Shown: piece by piece, positions 1 through 5,384 of the stretch
Numbering within the stretch: the first letter of the stretch is position 1
Layout: each line of letters begins with the position of its first letter
DNA from: Myxococcales bacterium
GTDB taxonomy: Bacteria; Myxococcota_A; UBA9160; JALSIO01
Reading direction: 5' to 3'
NCBI GenBank assembly: GCA_026989995.1
Contig: JALSIO010000815.1
Location: forward strand, 1-7,498
Length of the DNA stretch: 7,498 bases
Position numbers and translations under genes: made by a program
Notes under the pieces: generated by a model
Told to the model about the DNA's origin: nothing
The model's database searches: none
Seen by the model: the letters and a program-made list of their open reading frames with translations, nothing else

Positions 1-16
1 CGGGGCCTGCCCGATG

Positions 17-37
17 CGGTGCGGCGGGTCCGCACCG
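17..37 (-). terminator. GC-rich hairpin downstream of the P450 gene, possible terminator
   Basis: An 8-bp perfect inverted repeat (CGGTGCGG at 17-24 and CCGCACCG at 30-37) encloses a 5-nt loop. It begins 33 nt beyond the stop codon of the minus-strand P450 gene, where the three-gene operon would be expected to end. No T-run follows it on the minus strand, so it is not a classical intrinsic terminator. Such hairpins also arise by chance in DNA this GC-rich. Nothing else is recognisable in positions 1-70. Confidence 0.35.
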
Positions 38-70
38 GGGTCGCCGGCCGTCCGGCCCTTCGACCGCGGT

Positions 71-1255
71 TCACGGGGCGAGCCGGACCGGCATCGACTC
101 CCATCCCTGCACGAACTCGGTGCGGATCCGGCGGAGCTCCTCGGCCTTCACCTCGTACTCGGGGAAGGCCCCGAGGAGCTTCTCGAGGCACACCTTCCCC
201 TCCATCTTCGCGAAGTGCTGCCCGATGCAGGCGTGGATTCCGTGCCCGAAGGAGAGGATCCGCGGGGGGCAGCGGTGGATGTCGAAGCGGTCGGGGTCCG
301 GGAACTCCCGGGGATCGCGGTTGGCCGAGGGGTAGAGGAACATCACCGGCCGGCCGGCCCGCATGGTGACGCCGTGGAGGGTGACGTCGTTCACGAGGGT
401 GCGCATGAGGAACTGCGTGGGCATGTCGTAGCGCAGCACCTCCTGGAAGGCGTCGGGAACGAGTCCCGGGTCCGCGGCACACTCCGCCCGCTGCTCCGGG
501 TGCTCCCACAGCCGGTGGACCGCGCTCGAGAACACCTTCGGGAAGGTCTCGGCACCTCCGATCAGGAACATGGACAGGTGGGAGCCCGCCTCCTCGTCGG
601 TGAAGCGCCGGCCGTCGATCTCGACGCCTAGCACCACGTCCACGACGCTCCCGTCCTCGATGCCCGCCGCCCGCCGTCTCTTGATGAGGTCCGCGAAGTA
701 GGCGGTCATCTCCATCATCGCGGCGATGCCGTCCTCGGTGATCCCCTCGACACCCTCCTCCCGGGCGAAGAAGCGCCACACGAGCCGGTTCAGCTCGCTC
801 GCGTCCTCCATGGGGAAGCCGTTGGCGAGGCAGGCGACCTTCACCGAGACCTTGGCCGCGAAGTCGTTGAAGAGGTCGGTCTCCTCGCGCCCCTCGACGC
901 CCTCGGCCCAGGCCTCGTCCACGATCTGCCGGATCTGCGGCTCGAGGCGGCGCACGGTCCCCGGTGTGAAGAAGCGCGAGATCCGCGAACGCAGCACCGT
1001 GTGCTGGGGGGGATCCATGAGGTTGATCATGGGGGTCACGGGCTGCACCCTGGTGAGCAGATGCGAGGCGGTGGTCCCCTGGGCCGCCGAGTAGTTCTCG
1101 GCATCCATCGAGGCGTTCCAGATGTCCTCGAAGCGGGAGAGCGCGTAGCAGTCCCACTTCTTCAGGTGGTAGCAGGGGGCCTCCTCCCGGAGCCGGGCGT
1201 AGATCGGGTAGGGGTCCCGGATCACCTCTTCGGAGAAGGGGTCGTAGTCGATCAT
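71..1255 (-). CDS. Cytochrome P450 (class I bacterial type)
   Basis: A 394-aa haem-thiolate monooxygenase, soluble and of normal length for a bacterial P450, expected to hydroxylate a hydrophobic substrate using electrons from a ferredoxin. The haem-binding loop is FGHGIHACIGQHFAK (336-350), with Cys343 as the iron ligand. The K-helix ExxR motif is EVLR (272-275). The oxygen-binding I-helix reads GGAET (233-237), followed by FPK. The segment LMDPPQHTVLRSRISRFF (79-96) is the usual region before the C helix. The ATG at 1255 is preferred because it overlaps the upstream SRPBCC stop as ATGA and has GAGGAG 9 nt upstream on the minus strand; the longer open frame upstream is antisense or shifted noise. 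It is the last gene of the three-gene operon. No redox partner is adjacent. The substrate cannot be read from the sequence; a steroid or alicyclic compound is inferred from the neighbours. Confidence 0.96.
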   Translation of the reverse strand: MIDYDPFSEEVIRDPYPIYARLREEAPCYHLKKWDCYALSRFEDIWNASMDAENYSAAQGTTASHLLTRVQPVTPMINLMDPPQHTVLRSRISRFFTPGTVRRLEPQIRQIVDEAWAEGVEGREETDLFNDFAAKVSVKVACLANGFPMEDASELNRLVWRFFAREEGVEGITEDGIAAMMEMTAYFADLIKRRRAAGIEDGSVVDVVLGVEIDGRRFTDEEAGSHLSMFLIGGAETFPKVFSSAVHRLWEHPEQRAECAADPGLVPDAFQEVLRYDMPTQFLMRTLVNDVTLHGVTMRAGRPVMFLYPSANRDPREFPDPDRFDIHRCPPRILSFGHGIHACIGQHFAKMEGKVCLEKLLGAFPEYEVKAEELRRIRTEFVQGWESMPVRLAP

Positions 1256-1914
1256 GACTGCACGCTCCTCGCGTTCTCGGACGCCGCGGGGCGTCCCTCC
1301 ACGGCGGCGAGAATCCGCTCTGCGAGCTGCTCGGCCGCCGGCACCAGCATCGGCTGGACCATCGCATTGATCATGGGCGCCATCGGCCCGCCCGGGTCGA
1401 TGCGCAGGTGGAAGGTCATGCGGGTGAGGATGCGATCTCCACCGGCCGGTGTCGTGGCATCGGCCAGCGCGCCCGGCCGCTCGACCCGGCCGTGGCGCCA
1501 GCGGAAGAGCAGCCGGGCGATGCGCTCGGCGAGGCGGGCGAAGAAGCCCTTGTGCGGCGCCGGCGCCGGCACCGCCGCCGTCTCCGGAGCGGATCCCGCA
1601 TCCGCCGCAGGCCCGCCGCCCGACTCCCGCGAGAGGGTGAAGGTGCCGGCACCGGTCATGGGCTCGTTCACGCCTTCGAGCTCGAAGCGGACCCGCTCCG
1701 GGCCGTTCCACTCGGTGATCCGGACCCGGAAGGTGAGGGTCCGGGCGAGGACGCCCACGTCGCCCTTGAGGGTCCAGGTGGACTCGGTCTCCGACTGCTT
1801 CTCGTGGTGCTGGTAGCCGGTGACGAAGGGGGCCCAGTGGTCCATCTCCTTCACGAAGTCCCACAGGGTCTCCATCGCGACCGGGGTCGTGGTCGTGTAC
1901 TCGGTCTCCGCCAC
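1252..1914 (-). CDS. SRPBCC-family (CoxG-like) protein with internal insertion
   Basis: A 220-aa member of the START/polyketide-cyclase-like SRPBCC superfamily, most like the CoxG (carbon monoxide dehydrogenase subunit G) type. Features seen are an N-terminal strand followed by a helix (METLWDFVKEMDHWAPFVTG, 14-33), the central strands with LKGDVGVLARTLTFRVRITE (49-68), then EGVNEPMTGAGTFTLS (80-95). The fold resumes with LTRMTFHLRIDPGGPM (163-178) and a C-terminal helix (about 185-206). Between them, about residues 97-158, is a Gly/Ala/Pro-rich linker carrying a basic amphipathic helix (123-141) that the core fold does not need. The GTG at 1914 is chosen because it lies 2 nt after the upstream flavoprotein stop, has GGAG 6 nt upstream, and keeps the first beta strand; Met14 would lose it. 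Its stop overlaps the P450 start. SRPBCC proteins bind hydrophobic ligands, and CoxG types help assemble or recruit enzymes to the membrane. The exact role here is unknown. Confidence 0.88.
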   Translation of the reverse strand: MAETEYTTTTPVAMETLWDFVKEMDHWAPFVTGYQHHEKQSETESTWTLKGDVGVLARTLTFRVRITEWNGPERVRFELEGVNEPMTGAGTFTLSRESGGGPAADAGSAPETAAVPAPAPHKGFFARLAERIARLLFRWRHGRVERPGALADATTPAGGDRILTRMTFHLRIDPGGPMAPMINAMVQPMLVPAAEQLAERILAAVEGRPAASENARSVQS

Positions 1915-1916
1915 GG

Positions 1917-3572
1917 CTAGCTCCGGGCCGCGTGCCGCCCGGCCACGTAGCCCCAGGTGATGGCCCGGGCGTTGCTGGTTCCGCTCTGGTACCCCCCGCC
2001 GAGATCGAGCAGTGCGGCCGAGTTGCCCACCGCGTAGAGCCCCGGGATGGGATGGCCCCGCACGTGCATGACCTGGGCGTCGAGGTTCCAGGCCAGGCCG
2101 TGCGAGTTGATCCCGACCGAGACGGGCACGAGCTTGATGCCGTAGAAGGGCGGCTTGTCGATGGGGCCCACGCAGGGGTTCGGGTAGTCGGGATCCCCGC
2201 AGAGGCGGACGGACCACGGGAAGTGGCCCTTGCCGAAGTCCGGGTCCTCGCCGCGGGCGGCGTGCCGGTTCCACCGCTCGAGGGTGGCTTCGAAGTTGTC
2301 CGCATCGATGCCGAGCTTCTCCGCGAGCTCGCGCGGGGTGTCCGCCTCGAGCGCCAGGCCCTCGGGCAGGGGCTGTCCGGGCATGAAGGAGCCGAGCGGA
2401 TACCGCTCGCGGTAGTTGCCATCGAAGATCAGGAAGACGTCGAGGTTGGGCTGGTGCTGCCGGCGGCCGTCCCAGTGCCGGATCCGCGGCTGGTAGTCCT
2501 TGTAGAAGGACTCGTCGCAGAAGCGCCGCCCATCGCGGTTGACCCAGATCGCGTGGGGGCATCCGCACTCCCACGAGGAGCGGTAGAGGGGCTTGCCCTC
2601 CGCCTCCTCGCCGGGGATGTGGTAGCCGTAGAAGAGCGCGAGATTGGTGGGCGGCACCGAGGCGATGGCGGCGCCGACCTCCGTACCGAAGACCAGATGG
2701 TCGCCGTGGAGGTGGTCGGGGAAGACCCCGTGCCAGTCCGGCATGTTCTCGTACATGCAGGCCATCTCGCGGTTGTGGTCGTATCCGCCGATGGCCACCA
2801 CCACGCCCTTGCGCGCCCGGATCGAGAAGCGCTCGCCGTCGCGCTCGGCCCGCACGCCCACCACCCGGCCGTGCTCGTCGCTGAGAAGCTCGCGCACCGG
2901 CGTGGAGGGATGGGCCGGGATGCCGCGGTCGATGAGCGCGGCCTTCAGGAAGTAGCCCATCATGCCGGGGCCGAAGCTCCGGAGGTCCTTCGTGATGCGC
3001 TCGCCGAGGAGCTCGTAGTTCCAGGTGGTGACCCGGGCGAGCCCCCCCCACTCGTACATCTCCTCGTGAAGCGCCCCCATCGGCATGATGGGGGTGAGGA
3101 AGGTCCGGTGCTGCCACTCGCCGAGGCTCTCACCGGGGAAGAGCTCCACCGAGAGGTAGCGGCCGCTCGCGCGGGTCCCGGGCGCGTCGGGGTAGTAGTA
3201 GTCCGGCAGCCCCTGGCAGGCCTTCCAGCGCACGCCTGCCCGGTCCTCGAAGTATTCGATCGCCTCGTGGAGGGTGGCGAGGAGTTTCTCCCGGTGGGCG
3301 CGACTGCCGTACCCCGCGGCGAGGAACTCGAAGTAGCGGCGCCCATCCTCGAGGGAGTCCTCGAGGCCGAGCGCACGCATCTGCCGGTTGGCGGGGACGA
3401 AGACCTCGCCGCCGCCGAAGGCGGAGACGCCGCCGAGCTTCGGGGCCTTCTCGAGGATCACCACCTCGGCGCCGAGGTCGGCGGCGGCGATGGCCGCCGA
3501 GACGGCACCGAGGCCGGAGCCGCAGCAGACCACGTCCGTCTCGAGGTCGAATCCCGAAGGCGCCCGGGCCAT
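1917..3572 (-). CDS. FAD-dependent dehydrogenase, 3-ketosteroid dehydrogenase-like
   Basis: A 551-aa flavoprotein of the FAD-binding-2 (fumarate reductase/succinate dehydrogenase/KstD) superfamily, of usual length. The N-terminal Rossmann motif is DVVCCGSGLGAVSAA (13-27), with Ala23 where the third glycine normally sits. The acidic ribose-binding residue is Glu41 in VVILEK, followed by GGVSAFGGG (47-55). The family's middle signature is WVNRDGRRFCDE (343-354). The C-terminal FAD motif is GLYAVGNSAA (511-520), then GGGYQSGTSNARA (525-537) and WGYVAGRHAA (540-549). In Delta1-ketosteroid dehydrogenases the corresponding loop is YPGxG; here it is Y528-Q-S530, closer to the Tyr-x-Ser pair of 3-ketosteroid Delta4-(5alpha)-dehydrogenase. 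The likely reaction is FAD-dependent C=C formation next to a ring ketone; the substrate is inferred. The ATG at 3572 has a strong ribosome-binding site (GGGGAGGGGA) just upstream and immediately precedes the FAD fold. First gene of the operon, divergent from the TetR gene. Confidence 0.92.
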   Translation of the reverse strand: MARAPSGFDLETDVVCCGSGLGAVSAAIAAADLGAEVVILEKAPKLGGVSAFGGGEVFVPANRQMRALGLEDSLEDGRRYFEFLAAGYGSRAHREKLLATLHEAIEYFEDRAGVRWKACQGLPDYYYPDAPGTRASGRYLSVELFPGESLGEWQHRTFLTPIMPMGALHEEMYEWGGLARVTTWNYELLGERITKDLRSFGPGMMGYFLKAALIDRGIPAHPSTPVRELLSDEHGRVVGVRAERDGERFSIRARKGVVVAIGGYDHNREMACMYENMPDWHGVFPDHLHGDHLVFGTEVGAAIASVPPTNLALFYGYHIPGEEAEGKPLYRSSWECGCPHAIWVNRDGRRFCDESFYKDYQPRIRHWDGRRQHQPNLDVFLIFDGNYRERYPLGSFMPGQPLPEGLALEADTPRELAEKLGIDADNFEATLERWNRHAARGEDPDFGKGHFPWSVRLCGDPDYPNPCVGPIDKPPFYGIKLVPVSVGINSHGLAWNLDAQVMHVRGHPIPGLYAVGNSAALLDLGGGYQSGTSNARAITWGYVAGRHAARS

Positions 3573-3576
3573 GGAG

Positions 3577-3586
3577 TCCCCTCCCC
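3577..3586 (-). promoter_or_regulatory. Shine-Dalgarno sequence of the flavoprotein gene
   Basis: On the minus strand GGGGAGGGGA lies 4 nt before the ATG at 3572. The doubled purine block offers two registers, about 4 and 10 nt from the start, bracketing the usual optimum. It fixes the start codon and excludes the in-frame extension that runs back to 3911 through the control region and the TetR gene. Confidence 0.75.
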
Positions 3587-3649
3587 TCAGGCGTTGCGAC
3601 CCCGGGGAGGCCGGTGGGCTCCGCGGTCGCCCATGGCCGCCGGGGCTGA

Positions 3650-3678
3650 TTGAGAACGGAACGTATTGTATCGTAATC
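3650..3678. promoter_or_regulatory. Divergent promoter/operator patch between flavoprotein operon and TetR gene
   Basis: This is the only clearly AT-rich stretch in an otherwise GC-saturated window, and it sits between two divergent start codons (3572 and 3727). On the plus strand TTGAGA (3650-3655) is followed after 16 nt by CGTAAT (3672-3677), a candidate -35/-10 pair for the TetR gene. On the minus strand TACAAT (3670-3665) is one mismatch from the -10 consensus and would serve the flavoprotein operon, though no good -35 is visible for it. Three near-identical 5-mers abut at 3662-3676 (CGTAT, TGTAT, CGTAA), preceded by a direct GAACG repeat at 3654-3663. There is no clean palindrome, only ACG-N8-CGT at 3661-3674. 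TetR autoregulation and operon control from here is inference from arrangement. Confidence 0.55.
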
Positions 3679-3726
3679 CAGCCGCCCGCGAGCCCCGACC
3701 CACGGGCGCAGCCCAGGGTACCCGAG

Positions 3727-4374
3727 GTGGCCGACGCCCGAGCCGGAAAGCGAAGCGATCCCGAGGCCCCGGCCGCCGCCGGCCGCCCGCGGAGCGAGGA
3801 GGCCCACCAGGCCATCCTCGACGCGACCCTCGAGCTGCTCGGCGAGGTGGGCTTCTCTGCGCTGACGGTCGAGGGGGTGGCGGCCCGGGCGGGCGTCGGA
3901 AAGGCCACCATCTACCGGCGGTGGCCCTCCAAGCTCCCGCTCGTCGTGGAGGCCTTCCGCCAGCTCCCGGGCCTCGAGGACGCCGACACGGGCGGCCTCG
4001 CGTGCGACCTCAAGACCATGCTCCGGCGCTATCTCGAGGTGTTCCGGACCACACCGCTCGCCACCGTGCTGCCGAGCCTCGCCGGCGAGCGGGCGCACAA
4101 CCCCGAGCTCTCGGAGCTCTTCGACCCGGTCACCCGCGACCGCCGACAGCCCCTCGAGCGGGCCCTCAGGCGGGCGGTCGCCCGCGGTGAGATCCCGCCG
4201 GACACCGACCTCGGGCTGGCCGCCGACCTCGTCGTGGGGCCGATCGCGGTGCGCCTCTTCTTCACCGGCCGGTCGCTCGACCCGAGCATCGTCGATCCCA
4301 TGGTGGACCTGGCCCTCGAGGGGATCCGCCGCGGCGGCCGCGCCGCCGACCCGGCGGGCCGCCGGCGGCACTGA
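3727..4374 (+). CDS. TetR/AcrR-family transcriptional regulator
   Basis: A 215-aa one-component repressor-type regulator of typical length. The N-terminal DNA-binding domain (about 23-77) has the standard TetR pattern: helix 1 (AILDATLELLGEVGFSALTV, 29-48), the turn region VAARAGVGK (51-59), and the recognition helix with TIYRRWPSK (61-69). The C-terminal ligand domain, with Arg-rich RRAVARGEIPPDTDLGLAADL and a Pro-Ile-Ala-x-Arg-Leu-Phe-Phe-Thr-Gly segment, resembles the TetR_C_11 type. A roughly 20-residue disordered Ala/Arg/Pro-rich tail precedes the fold. The GTG at 3727 is chosen because it is the only start codon after the promoter patch and before the HTH, with AGGG 8 nt upstream. It is divergent from the flavoprotein-SRPBCC-P450 operon and is probably its local regulator, responding to a pathway substrate or CoA ester; the ligand is unknown. 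Confidence 0.93.
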   Translation: MADARAGKRSDPEAPAAAGRPRSEEAHQAILDATLELLGEVGFSALTVEGVAARAGVGKATIYRRWPSKLPLVVEAFRQLPGLEDADTGGLACDLKTMLRRYLEVFRTTPLATVLPSLAGERAHNPELSELFDPVTRDRRQPLERALRRAVARGEIPPDTDLGLAADLVVGPIAVRLFFTGRSLDPSIVDPMVDLALEGIRRGGRAADPAGRRRH

Positions 4375-4378
4375 AGCC

Positions 4379-4396
4379 CGGCGCGGTGCCGCGCCG
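4379..4396 (+). terminator. GC hairpin just after the TetR gene, possible terminator
   Basis: CGGCGCGG (4379-4386) and CCGCGCCG (4389-4396) form a perfect 8-bp inverted repeat separated by only 2 nt, so the real loop would open to about 4 nt. It starts 5 nt after the TetR stop codon. There is no T-run after it. It suggests that TetR transcription is attenuated or ends here rather than reading into the HDOD gene, but a GC-rich palindrome without a U-tract is weak evidence. Confidence 0.4.
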
Positions 4397-4529
4397 TCCC
4401 GCGCGCCCGCGCTGGAGGAAAGACCCGAGCACCCCCTCCGGGACTGCACCCTCGATTCCGGGCGGCGGTCCGACCGATGCGTCCCCCGGGACCCCGCGCG
4501 CCCCGGCGGCGGCCTCCCGGGACGGGTGC

Positions 4530-5384
4530 ATGGCCACGGCAGCAGGCAAGCCGAGCATCGAGGACATCCTCCGGGACCGCCTCGCCCGCGGCGAGCTCGA
4601 CCTCCCTCCCCTTCCCGAGGTGGCGCAGCGGGTGCTGGCCCTGAGCTCGGACCCGAAGGCGACGAGCGAGGACCTCGCCCGGGTCGTGAGCCGCGACCAG
4701 GGCCTCGCGGCGGGCATCCTCCGCGCCGCCAACTCCGCGGCCCTCGGCGGCCGGGTGAAGGTGGTCTCGCTCAGCCAGGCGGTGAACCGCCTCGGCATGC
4801 AGCAGATCTCCGACATGGCGGTCTCGCTCGCGCTCCGCTCGAAGGATTTCCACACGGAGCGCTTCGACAAGGAGCTCCGGAGCTTCTGGAAGCACGCGCT
4901 GGCCAGCGGTGCCTTTGCCAAGCAGGTGGCGCGGGCAGCCCGGCAGGACGCCGAAAAGGCCTTTCTCTGCGGACTGCTCCACCACGTCGGCAAACCCCTC
5001 GTGCTCCTCGCCATCGGGTCGCTCGCCACGCGCGTGGCGCGGCGCGCGGACACGGCACAGATCGAGCAGGCCGTGGAGCGCCTCCACCGGCCGGTGGGCC
5101 TCGCTGCCGCCGAGGCCTGGGAGCTGCCGAAGACGCTGCACGAGGTGATCGGCTTCTGGGACGACTACGAGCGGGCCCCGACCTTCAAGGTTCCCGCCAT
5201 GGTCACCTGCGCCGCCGACCGGCTCGCGACCTTCGCGCTCGACCCCGGCCGCAGCGCCCGGGAGGCCGTGGAGGACCACCCCGTCTTCACGGACCTCGGC
5301 CTCGGGGATGGCGCCACGCAGGAGCTCCTCGCGCGGGCCGAGGAGGTCCTCGCGGAGACCAACATGCTCGCGGACGGGAGCTAG
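4530..5384 (+). CDS. HDOD-domain signalling protein
   Basis: A 284-aa standalone HDOD protein, of usual length for the single-domain form. HDOD proteins are relatives of HD phosphohydrolases that mostly lack catalytic residues and act in bacterial signalling and regulation. The match is nearly end to end: LDLPPLPEVAQRVLAL (23-38), LARVVSRDQGLAAGILRAAN (49-68), VSLSQAVNRLG (79-89), FWKHALASG (119-127), AFLCGLLHHVGKPLVLL (144-160), and LHRPVGLAAAEAWELP (185-200). The metal-binding HD is replaced by His-His (151-152), and FWDDY (209-213) occupies the place where many relatives have a His-His pair, so enzymatic activity is unlikely. No output domain is attached. The ATG at 4530 is preferred; the longer frame from GTG 4386 would start inside a hairpin and add a Pro/Arg/Ala-rich tail. 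Its ribosome-binding site is weak (GGGA, 7 nt upstream). The 155-nt spacer after the TetR gene makes co-transcription uncertain, and no functional link to the catabolic genes is evident. Confidence 0.92.
   Translation: MATAAGKPSIEDILRDRLARGELDLPPLPEVAQRVLALSSDPKATSEDLARVVSRDQGLAAGILRAANSAALGGRVKVVSLSQAVNRLGMQQISDMAVSLALRSKDFHTERFDKELRSFWKHALASGAFAKQVARAARQDAEKAFLCGLLHHVGKPLVLLAIGSLATRVARRADTAQIEQAVERLHRPVGLAAAEAWELPKTLHEVIGFWDDYERAPTFKVPAMVTCAADRLATFALDPGRSAREAVEDHPVFTDLGLGDGATQELLARAEEVLAETNMLADGS

Noticed and set aside
14..631. 205-aa plus-strand frame opposite the P450 3' end
   Set aside because: It is antisense to conserved P450 sequence including the haem loop, with no domain of its own.
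1932..3653. 573-aa plus-strand open frame opposite the flavoprotein gene
   Set aside because: It is the mirror of the flavoprotein gene with Val/Glu/Ala/Gly-rich composition typical of antisense frames in high-GC DNA. It shows no domain and no promoter or ribosome-binding site.
3573..3911. N-terminal extension of the flavoprotein upstream of ATG 3572
   Set aside because: It would be translated from within the TetR gene's antisense strand and through the promoter patch. The strong ribosome-binding site at 3577-3586 and the FAD fold starting at residue 13 support ATG 3572.
3130..4449. 439-aa minus-strand frame antisense to the TetR gene and out of frame with the flavoprotein
   Set aside because: It crosses the control region and consists of Arg/Gly/Pro-rich noise. 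The opposite strand has a well-formed TetR domain.
4386..4529. N-terminal extension of the HDOD protein from GTG 4386
   Set aside because: The start codon lies inside the GC hairpin, the extension is Pro/Arg/Ala-rich without homology to the family, and the ATG at 4530 begins just before the conserved domain.
5024..5045. CG-rich short repeats (GCGCGTGGCGCGGCGCGC-type runs), here and elsewhere
   Set aside because: They are short, irregular, and lie within coding sequence encoding Ala/Arg runs. They have no regular period or spacer pattern that would suggest a CRISPR or other array.
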